From: an archaeon
GTDB lineage: Archaea; Aenigmatarchaeota; Aenigmatarchaeia; QMZP01; JAFGSV01
Assembly (NCBI GenBank): GCA_028279705.1
Contig: JANQNF010000027.1
Coordinates: 1 to 64,000 of the forward strand
Reading direction: 5' to 3'
DNA: 64,000 nt
Shown: piece after piece, positions 37,817-46,129 of the stretch
Numbering within the stretch: the first letter of the stretch is position 1
Layout: each line of letters starts with the position of its first letter
Program-made: the position numbers and the translations under genes
The notes under the pieces: model-generated
The model's database searches: none
Seen by the model: the letters and a program-made list of their open reading frames with translations, nothing else
What the model was told of the DNA's origin: nothing

Positions 37817-40564
37817 TTAGCTGGATGCTGTCCAACTAGGCATAGTTAACGTCCACTTACCAATACTAGCCCAGTAAGTTGCTGTAAATTGTGCAGTTTT
37901 TGTTACTACAGTATTGGCACCAGTAACATCAACAGGCACACCAGCAAAGGATAAGGCAGCAATATTAGAGCCACGAACAAGCATATTAATTACTTGCCCA
38001 TCATATGGGGAACCAGTGACCGTAATATTCATGCCACTTGTAACGTTGATTCTGTAACTACGAAAGCCTTCACGAACCTTAATAGGCAAAGTTTCTGCGG
38101 TGTATTGCTTAACAGAACCTTCCCCTAAATCCAGACGTAAACCAGTAACAACACCAATCTTATCAAGGAAAGCACCCCACAGTTTGCTACCGTCAGCACG
38201 GCAGTTGTTACCACCAGTAAAGTTAAACTGACCAATACTACGGTCAGCCGGGTTAAACGCACCAATGTTTGCGTGGTTAGCTCCCTGGCTTCTGAAACAG
38301 GACTCCCCAATGTTCAGACTGTGGTGCGTTGCTTTACTAGTAAAGTAGTAGCTACCAGTACCCAGAGTAACATCAGATACAGCATTACGTTCAAAGTAAG
38401 TACCAGAAACGTAAGTACTAACACCAGATTCAAGAAGACCATACTTACTGGTATTCTGAGAATAACCCCCAGTAATACATACAGCAGCCGTAGGCCACAA
38501 ATCACTACCATCCGGGAAGTTAAATGCACCATCCAGGCCATTGAACACTACGATACCGTAATCTGGTAAAGGTCCTGAATGGTCACCGCTATAGCCCATA
38601 TGGTCTTTAATAGTTACAGCATTAACACCATTACGCAGCATGATACGGGTACTGCCAACACCACCATTGATGATTTCTGAGTCATTAAGGCGAATACCAT
38701 AACTGTAGTGTTCTACCAGCAAACCTAAGTTATTAGTACCAAGCCCCATATCAATCCATACATCAGAAACTTCACTATTGTTTCTCATGTCGTAGCATTT
38801 GATACCAATGCAGTTGTTGAATCCAACCAGACTCAGGCGAGCACCGTATACTTTACAGTTACGGATAAAGGAAGAACCAACGTCCTGGGATGAACCACGT
38901 AACAGAGTAACGGAATCTGCTCCTGCCTGTAGTAAGGCATTTGGTGACCAGTAAACCCTGCTATTTTGTCCAAGCTTCCAGGTATCCGCACTAGAGGCTA
39001 CGGTATACGTCCCAGCATTAACAAAGAAAGAACCACCAGCAGTCAGCATTTCGTTAATCTTTGCGTTGGTCATAGTTGGATAAATATTACGAATAGGAAA
39101 TACATTATCCTTTGCTGCCATATCATCAAAGACAGTTTTGCCGTAACCACTGCCGACTAACTTAGCTCCCTCCTGGCTAGCTAACAGAGATTTTAACGTT
39201 TTCTGGTCTACCCTTTCCCAAGCAGTAGAGGAGATACCTCCGGTAGATTCTGGCGTTGAGTTTTTGCCAACAGTTTTTGGATAAGTACCTTTCCAGACGA
39301 AAAGAGTATTATTCTCTTTGAAAGCAATAGCTTGGGTGTTATCAGTTAACTGAGCACCCCTTTCAAAAGAACCAACCAGATTGAGGCCAGCTTCCGCAGC
39401 CATGCGGGAAAGAATTGGGTTGAAGTTGTCTGCATCAACGAGGTTAACAGTAACATTACCTGGGTTATAAGTGAGTGTATCGTCAACTACCTTAACGATG
39501 TAAGCGTTAGGTGGCAGTACAGGCAACTTCCAGGATTTCTGTTTGGTTGCGTCATAGAGAATCTTTTTGTCCGTGATAACAACATGGGTATCTGTAGACA
39601 AAGCTACATCTTTATCCTTAACGTTATAGGCACGGGCAATCTCCTGAATAGTACGGTCACTAACAGAAAGTGTTGCAGCTTCCCCACCCAGAGTAACAAT
39701 CACACGGTCACCCTGAGCCAGAATCTCGGTTAGGGTTACAGTGCGGGTAACTGGGTCAAAGGTATATGATTCAGTTTGCAGGTTTTTATAATAACGCACC
39801 CCATTCTTGTAGACAGCAGGTACATCAGTAAAACTGTAAGGAATAGTGATAACCTGCTCACCACCCATAGCAGAACCGTTATTGTATAACCAGTTAATCT
39901 GTAACCAATTGGGTACATTAGGATTATCTGGATTAGCTGGTGCAGCAGAGGTAAGAGCAATAACCTCATCTCCCTGCTTCAGTGGGCTACTCAGAGTAAC
40001 CGTAGAAGTAGCAGCACTAAATTCAAAGCCATAACCAACATACTGAACAGAACCATTAACAATAATAAATGGTACGCCTAATGCAGAAGAAGGGACTTTA
40101 AAAGAAGTTTCCCCACCTACTGCCGAACCGCCAGCATAGACATATGGAATGTATGAACCAGTGCCACCCGGATTAGTTCCACCTCCGGTACTGGAAGTAG
40201 ATACCTTAATCCAGGAACCAGTAGCAGTAGGGTCGTCTGGGCGAATGCCAGAAGTATCATCAGGCACATACAGGTAATCAGTTACCTGACGGTCACCAGT
40301 ATCAGCAAAGCCATAGATACGGGCATACTTAGCCAGCTTGTTCAGCTTCTTCAGTTCAGCTTCTGACTTAACACCCAGAACCATACCGTAGGTATTCAGG
40401 AAGTCATACAGCAGCTTCAGGTTACCCAGGTTACAGTAGACTGCACGAACCACGGCGTAAGCATTACCAATCACCTTATCGACCAATGGGTCGTTGGAGC
40501 GATTGCAATGATATGGGTCGAGAGTCCAGTCATTGTCTGCATCAAATGGAATGTGAGAGTTCAT
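37817..40564 (-). CDS. primary tailspike with virion anchor and tandem docking domains (N4/G7C gp66-like)
   Basis: 915 aa. ATG 40564 overlaps the upstream gene stop (ATGA) and has GAGG six bases upstream; an ATG two codons earlier is less likely. Residues ~1-75 (MNSHIPFDADNDWTLDP, NAYAVVRAVYCNLGNLK) are the tail-anchor domain of G7C gp66-type spikes. Residues ~140-210 and ~222-297 are two copies of one Ig-like domain, each with the GGSA-x-GGE start and a QGD-x-VI end. Such tandem domains act as docking sites for other spikes in branched adsorption complexes. After them comes a long beta-helix. Confidence 0.88.
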   Translation of the reverse strand: MNSHIPFDADNDWTLDPYHCNRSNDPLVDKVIGNAYAVVRAVYCNLGNLKLLYDFLNTYGMVLGVKSEAELKKLNKLAKYARIYGFADTGDRQVTDYLYVPDDTSGIRPDDPTATGSWIKVSTSSTGGGTNPGGTGSYIPYVYAGGSAVGGETSFKVPSSALGVPFIIVNGSVQYVGYGFEFSAATSTVTLSSPLKQGDEVIALTSAAPANPDNPNVPNWLQINWLYNNGSAMGGEQVITIPYSFTDVPAVYKNGVRYYKNLQTESYTFDPVTRTVTLTEILAQGDRVIVTLGGEAATLSVSDRTIQEIARAYNVKDKDVALSTDTHVVITDKKILYDATKQKSWKLPVLPPNAYIVKVVDDTLTYNPGNVTVNLVDADNFNPILSRMAAEAGLNLVGSFERGAQLTDNTQAIAFKENNTLFVWKGTYPKTVGKNSTPESTGGISSTAWERVDQKTLKSLLASQEGAKLVGSGYGKTVFDDMAAKDNVFPIRNIYPTMTNAKINEMLTAGGSFFVNAGTYTVASSADTWKLGQNSRVYWSPNALLQAGADSVTLLRGSSQDVGSSFIRNCKVYGARLSLVGFNNCIGIKCYDMRNNSEVSDVWIDMGLGTNNLGLLVEHYSYGIRLNDSEIINGGVGSTRIMLRNGVNAVTIKDHMGYSGDHSGPLPDYGIVVFNGLDGAFNFPDGSDLWPTAAVCITGGYSQNTSKYGLLESGVSTYVSGTYFERNAVSDVTLGTGSYYFTSKATHHSLNIGESCFRSQGANHANIGAFNPADRSIGQFNFTGGNNCRADGSKLWGAFLDKIGVVTGLRLDLGEGSVKQYTAETLPIKVREGFRSYRINVTSGMNITVTGSPYDGQVINMLVRGSNIAALSFAGVPVDVTGANTVVTKTAQFTATYWASIGKWTLTMPSWTASS

Positions 40565-41265
40565 ACCCATCCTCGTTTTTCAAATAAAACATTTGTATTA
40601 GACATGCTTCCATTAGCAAGGTCGAAATCTACGACTTCACCACAGATGCTTTCATATAGCTGCAAATACTCAGCGGCTTTTGCTGTGCTGCCATCAGTAT
40701 TGAGTCCAGTGTGATAACGATAACCTACCCAGTTCTCTAACGCTGAATATAGAGTCTCCGGAAGGTCAATCTCCTGGTTCTCGTCCCCAGAAAGTTCAGG
40801 ATGCTTAGCCTGATAGAGTACGTTCAATGCTTCAAAGTGACGAGGCCACATACATTGCAAAACGTCTGGTCGAGGTGTAAACAAGCCGTTCTTATCATGG
40901 TCGTCGTTGAGTTTACGACGAACGCCTTTACTATCATAGACATTCAGGATTTTAATTACATCTTCCTGGAATGGTTCTTGTGGAGTATCCATGATATAGG
41001 GATAGGGAGCTTTAGTTGGGTCGAACCGTTCATATGAATAACGAGCCAATAAAGGGTAATCAGTACGTCCTTCTTTCATTTCCACAATACAGTTATTCGT
41101 TCTCAGTACGAATCGACTGTGCAGACGAGTAAGACCTTCATTGATATGGGTAAGCACTTCAGGCTTACCCCATGCTTCAATGCCAATCTTATCGTCAGTA
41201 ATAAAGCCTGCACTCTTCAAAGTGGTGAGAGCCAGTACCTTATAAACATCGGATAACTTACGCAT
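40561..41265 (-). CDS. tail/connector protein (N4 gp67)
   Basis: 234 aa, close to the ~30 kDa N4 gp67 virion protein. The start MRKLSDVYKVLALTTLKSAG has GAGGAAC upstream. The protein is mostly helical (HINEGLTRLHSRFVL; ETLYSALENWVGYRYHTG) with a compact basic middle, like adaptor proteins that link portal to tail. It lies between terminase and the anchor spike in the conserved N4 order. Confidence 0.85.
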   Translation of the reverse strand: MRKLSDVYKVLALTTLKSAGFITDDKIGIEAWGKPEVLTHINEGLTRLHSRFVLRTNNCIVEMKEGRTDYPLLARYSYERFDPTKAPYPYIMDTPQEPFQEDVIKILNVYDSKGVRRKLNDDHDKNGLFTPRPDVLQCMWPRHFEALNVLYQAKHPELSGDENQEIDLPETLYSALENWVGYRYHTGLNTDGSTAKAAEYLQLYESICGEVVDFDLANGSMSNTNVLFEKRGWV

Positions 41266-41271
41266 AGTTCC

Positions 41272-42864
41272 TCACACGATGTACGAAGATAATGGGTTTG
41301 AGTTGCCGATGTCATCATCGTCATCCCACATAGGGTCACCCTTCGCATCCACCATAACCATCCCTGCTTGTGGTTTCCACGGGTTAAGATAACCGAGCAT
41401 TGAAATAGTATCGATGCAGTCATCCTTACCTTTAATACCGTTAATGGTAGCCAGCTTAAGCTGACCCATGAACAGACCCATGATAGTAGTATCTCGCATT
41501 TCCTCCGGGAAATACATCTTACCTGTTTTGAACCAAGGAACTACGAGGTTAAATCGTGCAAGTTTAGAAGTAACTGGACGAATACCTGGTTGCCCACCCT
41601 GAGAAGATGCAAAATTAAAGAAGACATTTCGATTAATCATTTCTTTTTGTAAGAGTGAAACGAAACCACCTTGTTGTCCTGTGACTTCAATACCAACTTG
41701 TTGTGGTTGATATTCCTGAACCAGACGGAACAAATCATCAAAATTCTTATCCATAGTCTGGCGAGCACAAATACCATCCATCCAGAACCAATCACCATTA
41801 GAACCATAAGCCCAAACTGATATGACAGAGTAGTCACTGGTTTGTTTCTCACTAGTAGCAAAGTCAGTTGTAATGTAATAGTTGTAGCAATTCTTCATAC
41901 GAAGTAATTGCTGACGACTAAACCATTTAATCTCACTGTCTTGTACAAGACGTTCATCTTCTGAACTAATACGAAGCATCAGTTCCTGATAGAAGCCAGC
42001 CAGCTTCCCAGTCTTCTTAGCCATCTGGTACTGGTCGTTGATGTATTCATATGAGAAACGGTCATCCCATGCACCCTGGAACTCTTCACGAGTACAGGGA
42101 AACTTCTCACATACAGGCCATACGTTGACATCCCATGCCCCGGATTCAACTGCCTCAATCAGAATATCTTCCTTATTAAAGGGAGTACCATTGAAGATTA
42201 CTTTACGACGAGTAGGGTCAAGTGCATGGTTCACGCCCTTATAGACTGTATCTTTAATGGCTTCCATGCTTGTCTTTGAACGGGCATCATCATCACTTAC
42301 CAAGTCATCAAGAATGCAGAGTGTTGGTCGCTTACCAAATATCTTCGTACCACGAAGACCAGTCTTAGCACCAAACATCTTAACACCCAGTCGGTGTCCC
42401 TCAGCATTAAAGAACTCCAGGTAGTTATCAGTAAAGGTTGCTTTAGGAATCCATTGTTGAAGGAACTCACTATTCTGATAACGGAACTCGATGTTCTTAC
42501 GTGCAGACTTAACACCGTTATCCATTGAGTCAGATACGTAAATCATTCCCTCAACTTTACCAAGACCAGGCAAGTGACCAAACACTGCCAGGAACAGAGT
42601 AAAGTATTCCATAAACAAAGTGGTTTTAGCTGCACCACGGAAGCATAGGTTAGCAATATACTGGTGAGGTGATGTCACCTTATCCAGCATCTTCAAATGA
42701 ACAGGGGGAGTCTTGTTTGACTCCCCTTCCTTGCCATTCACCAGCTTAATAAAGTTGGCGAAGGTTAGAGCGAATGTGCTGGGCAGGTAGTTCGGTGTGT
42801 TGAGTACCGAATAGTCTACACTGTCCAGCCATTCATCTAGTTCTTGTTTCTTTAATTCAGACAT
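41272..42864 (-). CDS. terminase large subunit (N4 gp68)
   Basis: 530 aa ATP-driven DNA packaging motor. Start at 42864 (MSELKKQELDEW) overlaps the small subunit stop in ATGTCTGA; five earlier codons would bury the Shine-Dalgarno. The ATPase domain has a divergent Walker A FRGAAKTT (75-82), motif LCILDD (Walker B, D186-D187), and FNGTPF as coupling motif. The nuclease domain has D334 in TTDFA, then GIEVTG, and KDDCIDT near residue 500. It cuts concatemers and fills the head through the portal. Confidence 0.95.
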   Translation of the reverse strand: MSELKKQELDEWLDSVDYSVLNTPNYLPSTFALTFANFIKLVNGKEGESNKTPPVHLKMLDKVTSPHQYIANLCFRGAAKTTLFMEYFTLFLAVFGHLPGLGKVEGMIYVSDSMDNGVKSARKNIEFRYQNSEFLQQWIPKATFTDNYLEFFNAEGHRLGVKMFGAKTGLRGTKIFGKRPTLCILDDLVSDDDARSKTSMEAIKDTVYKGVNHALDPTRRKVIFNGTPFNKEDILIEAVESGAWDVNVWPVCEKFPCTREEFQGAWDDRFSYEYINDQYQMAKKTGKLAGFYQELMLRISSEDERLVQDSEIKWFSRQQLLRMKNCYNYYITTDFATSEKQTSDYSVISVWAYGSNGDWFWMDGICARQTMDKNFDDLFRLVQEYQPQQVGIEVTGQQGGFVSLLQKEMINRNVFFNFASSQGGQPGIRPVTSKLARFNLVVPWFKTGKMYFPEEMRDTTIMGLFMGQLKLATINGIKGKDDCIDTISMLGYLNPWKPQAGMVMVDAKGDPMWDDDDDIGNSNPLSSYIV

Positions 42865-43546
42865 CAGTAATATCCTCATCTGCCCTGATTAGAGCACTGC
42901 CAGCTATTTCCTTGGTTGAAGTGCCCCCTTGAATTGCTTCAATCTGCTTCTCAGCCAATGCTGCCAGTGTGTTCTTGAGGTCAGTCAACCCAGAGTTCTC
43001 ACGCATATCAATGTTGATATTCGTTGAGGCATCCTTTGGCTTAGCCAAGTGAGTAAGGATTGAGTTAGCTGCATCACAACGAACTTTCTCACTAACGGCA
43101 GTATTCATCAACTCTACCTGAACGTTGATAGCCTTTTGATAATTGTCCTGGTTTACAATCCACACGGGAACCAAACTCTGTTCCATGATGAGATTAACCA
43201 GCTTGCCTCTGTGATAAGCAGACACATAAGCACTGATATCTTTCTCACTGGTTCCACGAGCTACCAGTTCAGCTTGTCGATTCGGGAATGTCTTGAAGTA
43301 AGCATCTTTGTTGCTGTACCCCATGTGCTTATAAGTTACGTACTGAACTGCACTGATATAGTCAGCAGTCTTGAACTTGCCTTCCTTCATTACTCCAGAG
43401 TATGAGATGAAATTCTCACGGAAGGTCTGAGCAAGTAACTCATCCTGGGTCACGTTGTTAATTGTATCGACCAACTCCTGAGTAACACTGTTCTTGAAGT
43501 TGGAAGGCAATGCGTTGATTACCTGTTGTTTAGTAAGTTCACTCAT
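42857..43546 (-). CDS. terminase small subunit (N4 gp69)
   Basis: 229 aa. N-terminal helical region, then TYKHMGYSNKDAYFKTFPNR, a helix-turn-helix-like DNA-binding stretch, a middle oligomerisation helix (LVNLIMEQSLVPVW), and a C-terminal part with EKVRCDAANSILTHLAKP that is common in small terminases. It recognises the packaging site. It is the first gene of the - strand late block; its start lies near the putative genome ends. Confidence 0.88.
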   Translation of the reverse strand: MSELTKQQVINALPSNFKNSVTQELVDTINNVTQDELLAQTFRENFISYSGVMKEGKFKTADYISAVQYVTYKHMGYSNKDAYFKTFPNRQAELVARGTSEKDISAYVSAYHRGKLVNLIMEQSLVPVWIVNQDNYQKAINVQVELMNTAVSEKVRCDAANSILTHLAKPKDASTNINIDMRENSGLTDLKNTLAALAEKQIEAIQGGTSTKEIAGSALIRADEDITDV

Positions 43547-43608
43547 AGTTATCTCGCTACAAAGTTATGTCTAGATACATGGATTCTTTTTCTGGGGTGA
43601 GTTACCCC

Positions 43609-43637
43609 TTGAAGAAACCGTACCACGCAGTTACACT
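43609..43637 (+). promoter_or_regulatory. candidate sigma-70 promoter for the + strand array
   Basis: TTGAAG (43609-43614), 17-bp spacer, TACACT (43632-43637): four of six matches in each box. It would transcribe the array, which lacks a vRNAP hairpin promoter. By sequence only. Confidence 0.35.
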
Positions 43638-43645
43638 TTAGTCAT

Positions 43646-43673
43646 GATATAGAAAAAGTTCATGATACTACAA
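43646..43673 (-). promoter_or_regulatory. candidate late promoter for the terminase genes
   Basis: On the - strand, TTGTAG (43668-43673), 16-bp spacer, TATATC (43646-43651). Position and orientation fit a host-polymerase late promoter activated by phage SSB. Match is moderate. Confidence 0.33.
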
Positions 43674-43717
43674 TAGTATGTAATGTTCCCATGACCCTAT
43701 TCCCAAAGGAGATAACC

Positions 43718-44008
43718 TTGAGAGTCTATATGCGTAAGCATGATGGAGAAGATAAGTATGCAGAACTCGACCACACCAAGGCTGGGTTCATGTCAGGAGA
43801 TATCATTATTACCACGACCGAGCAAGAGTACCATGAGTTAACTGGTATGCTCCTCTTTGAAAATATTTCAGGAGTTACGGTCAAAGAACCAGCAGAAACT
43901 TACTCTTTAGAAAAAGCTGTTTCTGCTCTTGTGTTCTTCACAAAGTTACCTCATAGTGTCTCTATCAAACGAAGCAGTGAAACCGTTCGGATGATGGTGA
44001 CGATGTGA
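43718..44008 (+). CDS. early array paralog 1 (TTG start)
   Basis: 96 aa. I place the start at TTG 43718 because AAAGGAGAT lies 7 bases upstream; an ATG at 43691 would put that Shine-Dalgarno inside the gene. It is a member of the six-gene family: IIITTTEQEYHELTG (29-43), LLFENISGVTVKEPAETY. The rest is short and charged, with a C-terminal basic part (SIKRSSETVRMM). Unknown function; probably a small early or host-interaction protein. It is separated from the other copies by 244 bp of structured non-coding DNA. Confidence 0.75.
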   Translation: MRVYMRKHDGEDKYAELDHTKAGFMSGDIIITTTEQEYHELTGMLLFENISGVTVKEPAETYSLEKAVSALVFFTKLPHSVSIKRSSETVRMMVTM

Positions 44009-44204
44009 TACTTGCTGTACCCCGCCCAGTGGATAGTGGCGGGACTATATTTCTGAGAAAGGTTCTCTCCATCCCTTTCCTGGTAATTAGCCAATAACTT
44101 CCACAGTCAGAGTTCCTCGGCTCCTTTGGCTTAAGACTGCAATCTTAAGTTAACGATACATAAGTATCTAGAGGGATGAACTGACCCGATACTGGAATCG
44201 GTCA
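44009..44204 (+). ncRNA. structured leader-like region (putative RNA element)
   Basis: No gene. Pairings: CCCGCC/GGCGGG (44021-44043); CTTAAGA-CTGCAA-TCTTAAG (44130-44149); CTGACC...GGTCAG with inner CGAT/ATCG (44181-44204); and a long-range CATCCCT (44070-44076) with AGGGATG (44172-44178) that would enclose the middle. It is immediately followed by a terminator and the next Shine-Dalgarno. A regulated leader or a small RNA is possible. No tRNA T-loop was found. Confidence 0.4.
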
Positions 44205-44240
44205 GGGGCATAGTCGAGAGGCTATGCCCCATTTCTTTTT
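44205..44240 (+). terminator. intrinsic terminator or attenuator before array paralog 2
   Basis: GGGGCATAG (44205-44213) and CTATGCCCC (44222-44230) form a 9-bp stem, followed by ATTTCTTTTT. The Shine-Dalgarno of the next gene begins two bases later. The preceding hairpin shares base G44205, so the two structures compete slightly. Confidence 0.85.
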
Positions 44241-44252
44241 ATAGGAGTTGTC

Positions 44253-44663
44253 ATGGACATCTACGGTCTTGATATAGAAACACAGACACAAAAGAAAGAA
44301 GCTGACCCATATGTGATAGGTTCAGCTCAGTTCTTTGCTACTGTCTTCGGTAATAGACACACTATCCTTCTACCAGACTGTGAAGAATCCCATGAACTTA
44401 TGGGTTGCTGGTTGTTAGATAACATCTCATTGACTACCCGCATCATAAAGCAGGGTGAATCTATCATACACAACCTGGAAGAGTATGGAATGCAGGATGG
44501 TGGTCACTATGTATGGATGCCCCCTCTTTACTTTATTCAATTGCCTGACTGGGAACTTATAGCTTCCCATGATGTATTTAAAAGACAGATTGCTATCTAC
44601 TTCCAACCACGACCAACCTGGAGAAAGAATCCTTATGCAAGTCCAATTAATCTGCCGCAATGA
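44253..44663 (+). CDS. early array paralog 2
   Basis: 136 aa, start preceded by ATAGGAGTTGTC. Family core: TILLPDCEESHELMG (37-51), WLLDNISLTTRIIKQGESI. It has a longer N-terminus (MDIYGLDIETQTQKKEADP) and a C-terminal part rich in Trp/Pro (HYVWMPPLYFIQLPDWE). Unknown function. The 3' end overlaps the next paralog by 29 bp. Confidence 0.8.
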   Translation: MDIYGLDIETQTQKKEADPYVIGSAQFFATVFGNRHTILLPDCEESHELMGCWLLDNISLTTRIIKQGESIIHNLEEYGMQDGGHYVWMPPLYFIQLPDWELIASHDVFKRQIAIYFQPRPTWRKNPYASPINLPQ

Positions 44664-44985
44664 TAAAGGTTCTGATTTAGTAAACGCATTGGAGAATCCT
44701 TTTGATTTCTTTTCTGAAGAGCAAAGAGAAGGTCAGGTAATCCTGGTTCCCTCTCTTGAACATTATCATCAAGTACAGGGGCAACTATTGTTTCATGGAG
44801 TAATGGCTAAAGTAGTATGTATTATTCCCCCCACTTTATATAAGCCAACCGTGGGTCAGGTTCCTTTTGCATTGGTCACAGATGACTATGTTGCTAAGTG
44901 CGACCCCCTGTATACAGATGACTTACGCCTTAACTATTACTTCGAGAAGAAAGATGCAGCTACAACTAACTCGGTTCATGAGTAA
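44635..44985 (+). CDS. early array paralog 3
   Basis: 116 aa; ATG 44635 has GGAGAAAGAATC upstream. Begins MQVQLICRNDKG. Family core VILVPSLEHYHQVQG (35-49) and LLFHGVMAKVVCIIPPTLY, here with Gln in place of Glu after the His. The tail is acidic and aromatic (DDYVAKCDPLYTDDLRLNYY). Overlaps both neighbours in a tight translationally coupled set. Confidence 0.8.
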   Translation: MQVQLICRNDKGSDLVNALENPFDFFSEEQREGQVILVPSLEHYHQVQGQLLFHGVMAKVVCIIPPTLYKPTVGQVPFALVTDDYVAKCDPLYTDDLRLNYYFEKKDAATTNSVHE

Positions 44986-45262
44986 CCCTCATAACTTATC
45001 TCTAGTGCACCCCAATGCAGAAGACTATCTGTTAAGTGATGTTGGTCATGTTCTAAGTGGGGAGTCTAAAGTCATCATGCTTACTAGCGATGATGCTTAC
45101 TTCTTACTTACTGAGTGCATGATGCGATGTATAAATGCAGACATCACTCTCATTGAACCAGGTGAGAAGGTATATGGTGGCTTGCTCTGCTATCTAATAC
45201 ATAGCCCGCATGAGTATCCTAACTACGATGATGACGGTTATGTCTGGATAAGGAGGCCGTAA
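44954..45262 (+). CDS. early array paralog 4 (divergent)
   Basis: 102 aa from ATG 44954 (GAGAAGAAAG upstream); ATG 44978, eight codons later, is an alternative that overlaps the previous stop (ATGAGTAA). It starts MQLQLTRF, like paralog 3. The core VIMLTSDDAYFLLTE...ITLIEPGEKVY aligns without gaps to paralog 3 but has lost the His-Glu pair. It may be diverging in function. Confidence 0.72.
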   Translation: MQLQLTRFMSNPHNLSLVHPNAEDYLLSDVGHVLSGESKVIMLTSDDAYFLLTECMMRCINADITLIEPGEKVYGGLLCYLIHSPHEYPNYDDDGYVWIRRP

Positions 45263-45537
45263 TGTTTGCCTATTTTGTACGTTCTACTTATGATGCCTAC
45301 CACGGCATGTTATCCATCAAGTTAGAAGCAGGGCAACACTGGCCTACCTTTGAACCAGGAACAGCAGCTATTTGGATTCACCCTAACATAGACTTTCATG
45401 AAGTACGGGGTGACCTGTTCCTGCGAGGAAAGACAGCTAAGCTAATGGAATGTCCTCCGAACTACCAAATCAAAGAGAGTGGTGTATTCATTCTGGCTCG
45501 TAATTACCGCAATGCACTGGAGTTACTACGTCCATGA
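45262..45537 (+). CDS. early array paralog 5
   Basis: 91 aa; ATG shares its first base with the previous stop (TAATG). Core AIWIHPNIDFHEVRG, LFLRGKTAKLMECPPNY. Begins MFAYFVRSTYDAYHG. Its stop overlaps the next gene (ATGA). Function unknown, but the small size, dense packing and family expansion suggest a host-takeover module. Confidence 0.8.
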   Translation: MFAYFVRSTYDAYHGMLSIKLEAGQHWPTFEPGTAAIWIHPNIDFHEVRGDLFLRGKTAKLMECPPNYQIKESGVFILARNYRNALELLRP

Positions 45538-45851
45538 AAATAAACACTGCACCCTATCCAGTACATCTGGAGATAGTTACTGACATAGACCTTTTCATCA
45601 ATAAGTATAAGAAGCTGAAGGGTTACTCTCCAGACCTCACGGGATGCAAAGGCTTTACGACCTACTCCGGTAACGTAGTAATCATTGGTATCTTCACAGA
45701 AGAACTAGCTACCTTAATCCATGAGTTAAACCACTTTTGCTTATGGGTATTCGATTACATAGGTATGCCTGTTAACTCAGATAACAGCGAAGCCTATTGC
45801 TACTACTATGACTACATCTTTAATCAAGCATACAGGCTGGTGGTCGAATGA
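45534..45851 (+). CDS. putative zincin-type metallopeptidase
   Basis: 105 aa, inserted between paralogs 5 and 6 and coupled by ATGA overlaps on both sides. It has LIHELNHFCLWVFDYIG, an HExxH zinc motif, followed 18 residues later by SEAYCYYYDYIF with a candidate third ligand Glu. This HExxH...E pattern with a short aromatic end is seen in small phage zincins. It may cleave or bind a host protein. It is not a member of the paralog family. Confidence 0.75.
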   Translation: MKINTAPYPVHLEIVTDIDLFINKYKKLKGYSPDLTGCKGFTTYSGNVVIIGIFTEELATLIHELNHFCLWVFDYIGMPVNSDNSEAYCYYYDYIFNQAYRLVVE

Positions 45852-46129
45852 AACTTACTAAGATAATCATGGAAGGCTATCACACAGCCCCCATGCACAA
45901 GGCCATATCAGATGTGGTAAGTAACATTGTTATTCTTGTACCTGACCTGGATAGTTTTCATGAAGTGAGTGGGCAATCATTCTTACTCAATAAAGTATGG
46001 AAGATTCACTTACTGGAACCAGGAAAAGAGTATAAGTGGGATGGCATGTTCAGTCCTTGGCATCTTAATACAGATGCTTACCGCCTTACCTTTACTGACC
46101 ACATTGCTGTATATACTCCACGCATCTAG
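45848..46129 (+). CDS. early array paralog 6
   Basis: 93 aa; start overlaps the zincin stop. Core VILVPDLDSFHEVSG, SFLLNKVWKIHLLEPGKEY, the clearest copy of the family consensus. Begins MKLTKIIMEGYHTAPMHKA. Last gene of the array; no terminator is obvious after it. Confidence 0.8.
   Translation: MKLTKIIMEGYHTAPMHKAISDVVSNIVILVPDLDSFHEVSGQSFLLNKVWKIHLLEPGKEYKWDGMFSPWHLNTDAYRLTFTDHIAVYTPRI

Larger units (their letters stand above)
43547..43717. other. divergent intergenic region between terminase and early array
   Basis: 170 bp with no convincing gene. It has GGGGT-GAGTT-ACCCC (43595-43609), a direct repeat TCATGATA at 43642 and 43660, and hairpin ATACTA-CAA-TAGTAT at 43665-43679. Candidate sigma-70 promoters point both ways. 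A genome end may lie here, since the small terminase is the outermost late gene. Confidence 0.5.

Noticed and set aside
43665-43679. ATACTA-CAA-TAGTAT as a fourth vRNAP promoter
   Set aside because: Three-base loop and good stem, but loop and stem lack the GC-TCC-GC core and the template purine at -11.
44120-44180. Possible tRNA (anticodon-like loop CTGCAA within CTTAAGA/TCTTAAG)
   Set aside because: Stem is 7 bp with a 6-nt loop, not 5 bp with 7 nt; no T-arm GTTC-type loop, no proper acceptor stem or D-arm.
45534-45851. Zincin as a seventh member of the paralog family
   Set aside because: It lacks the strand-HE-x-x-G core and EPG-x-x-Y end; its HExxH is a different motif.
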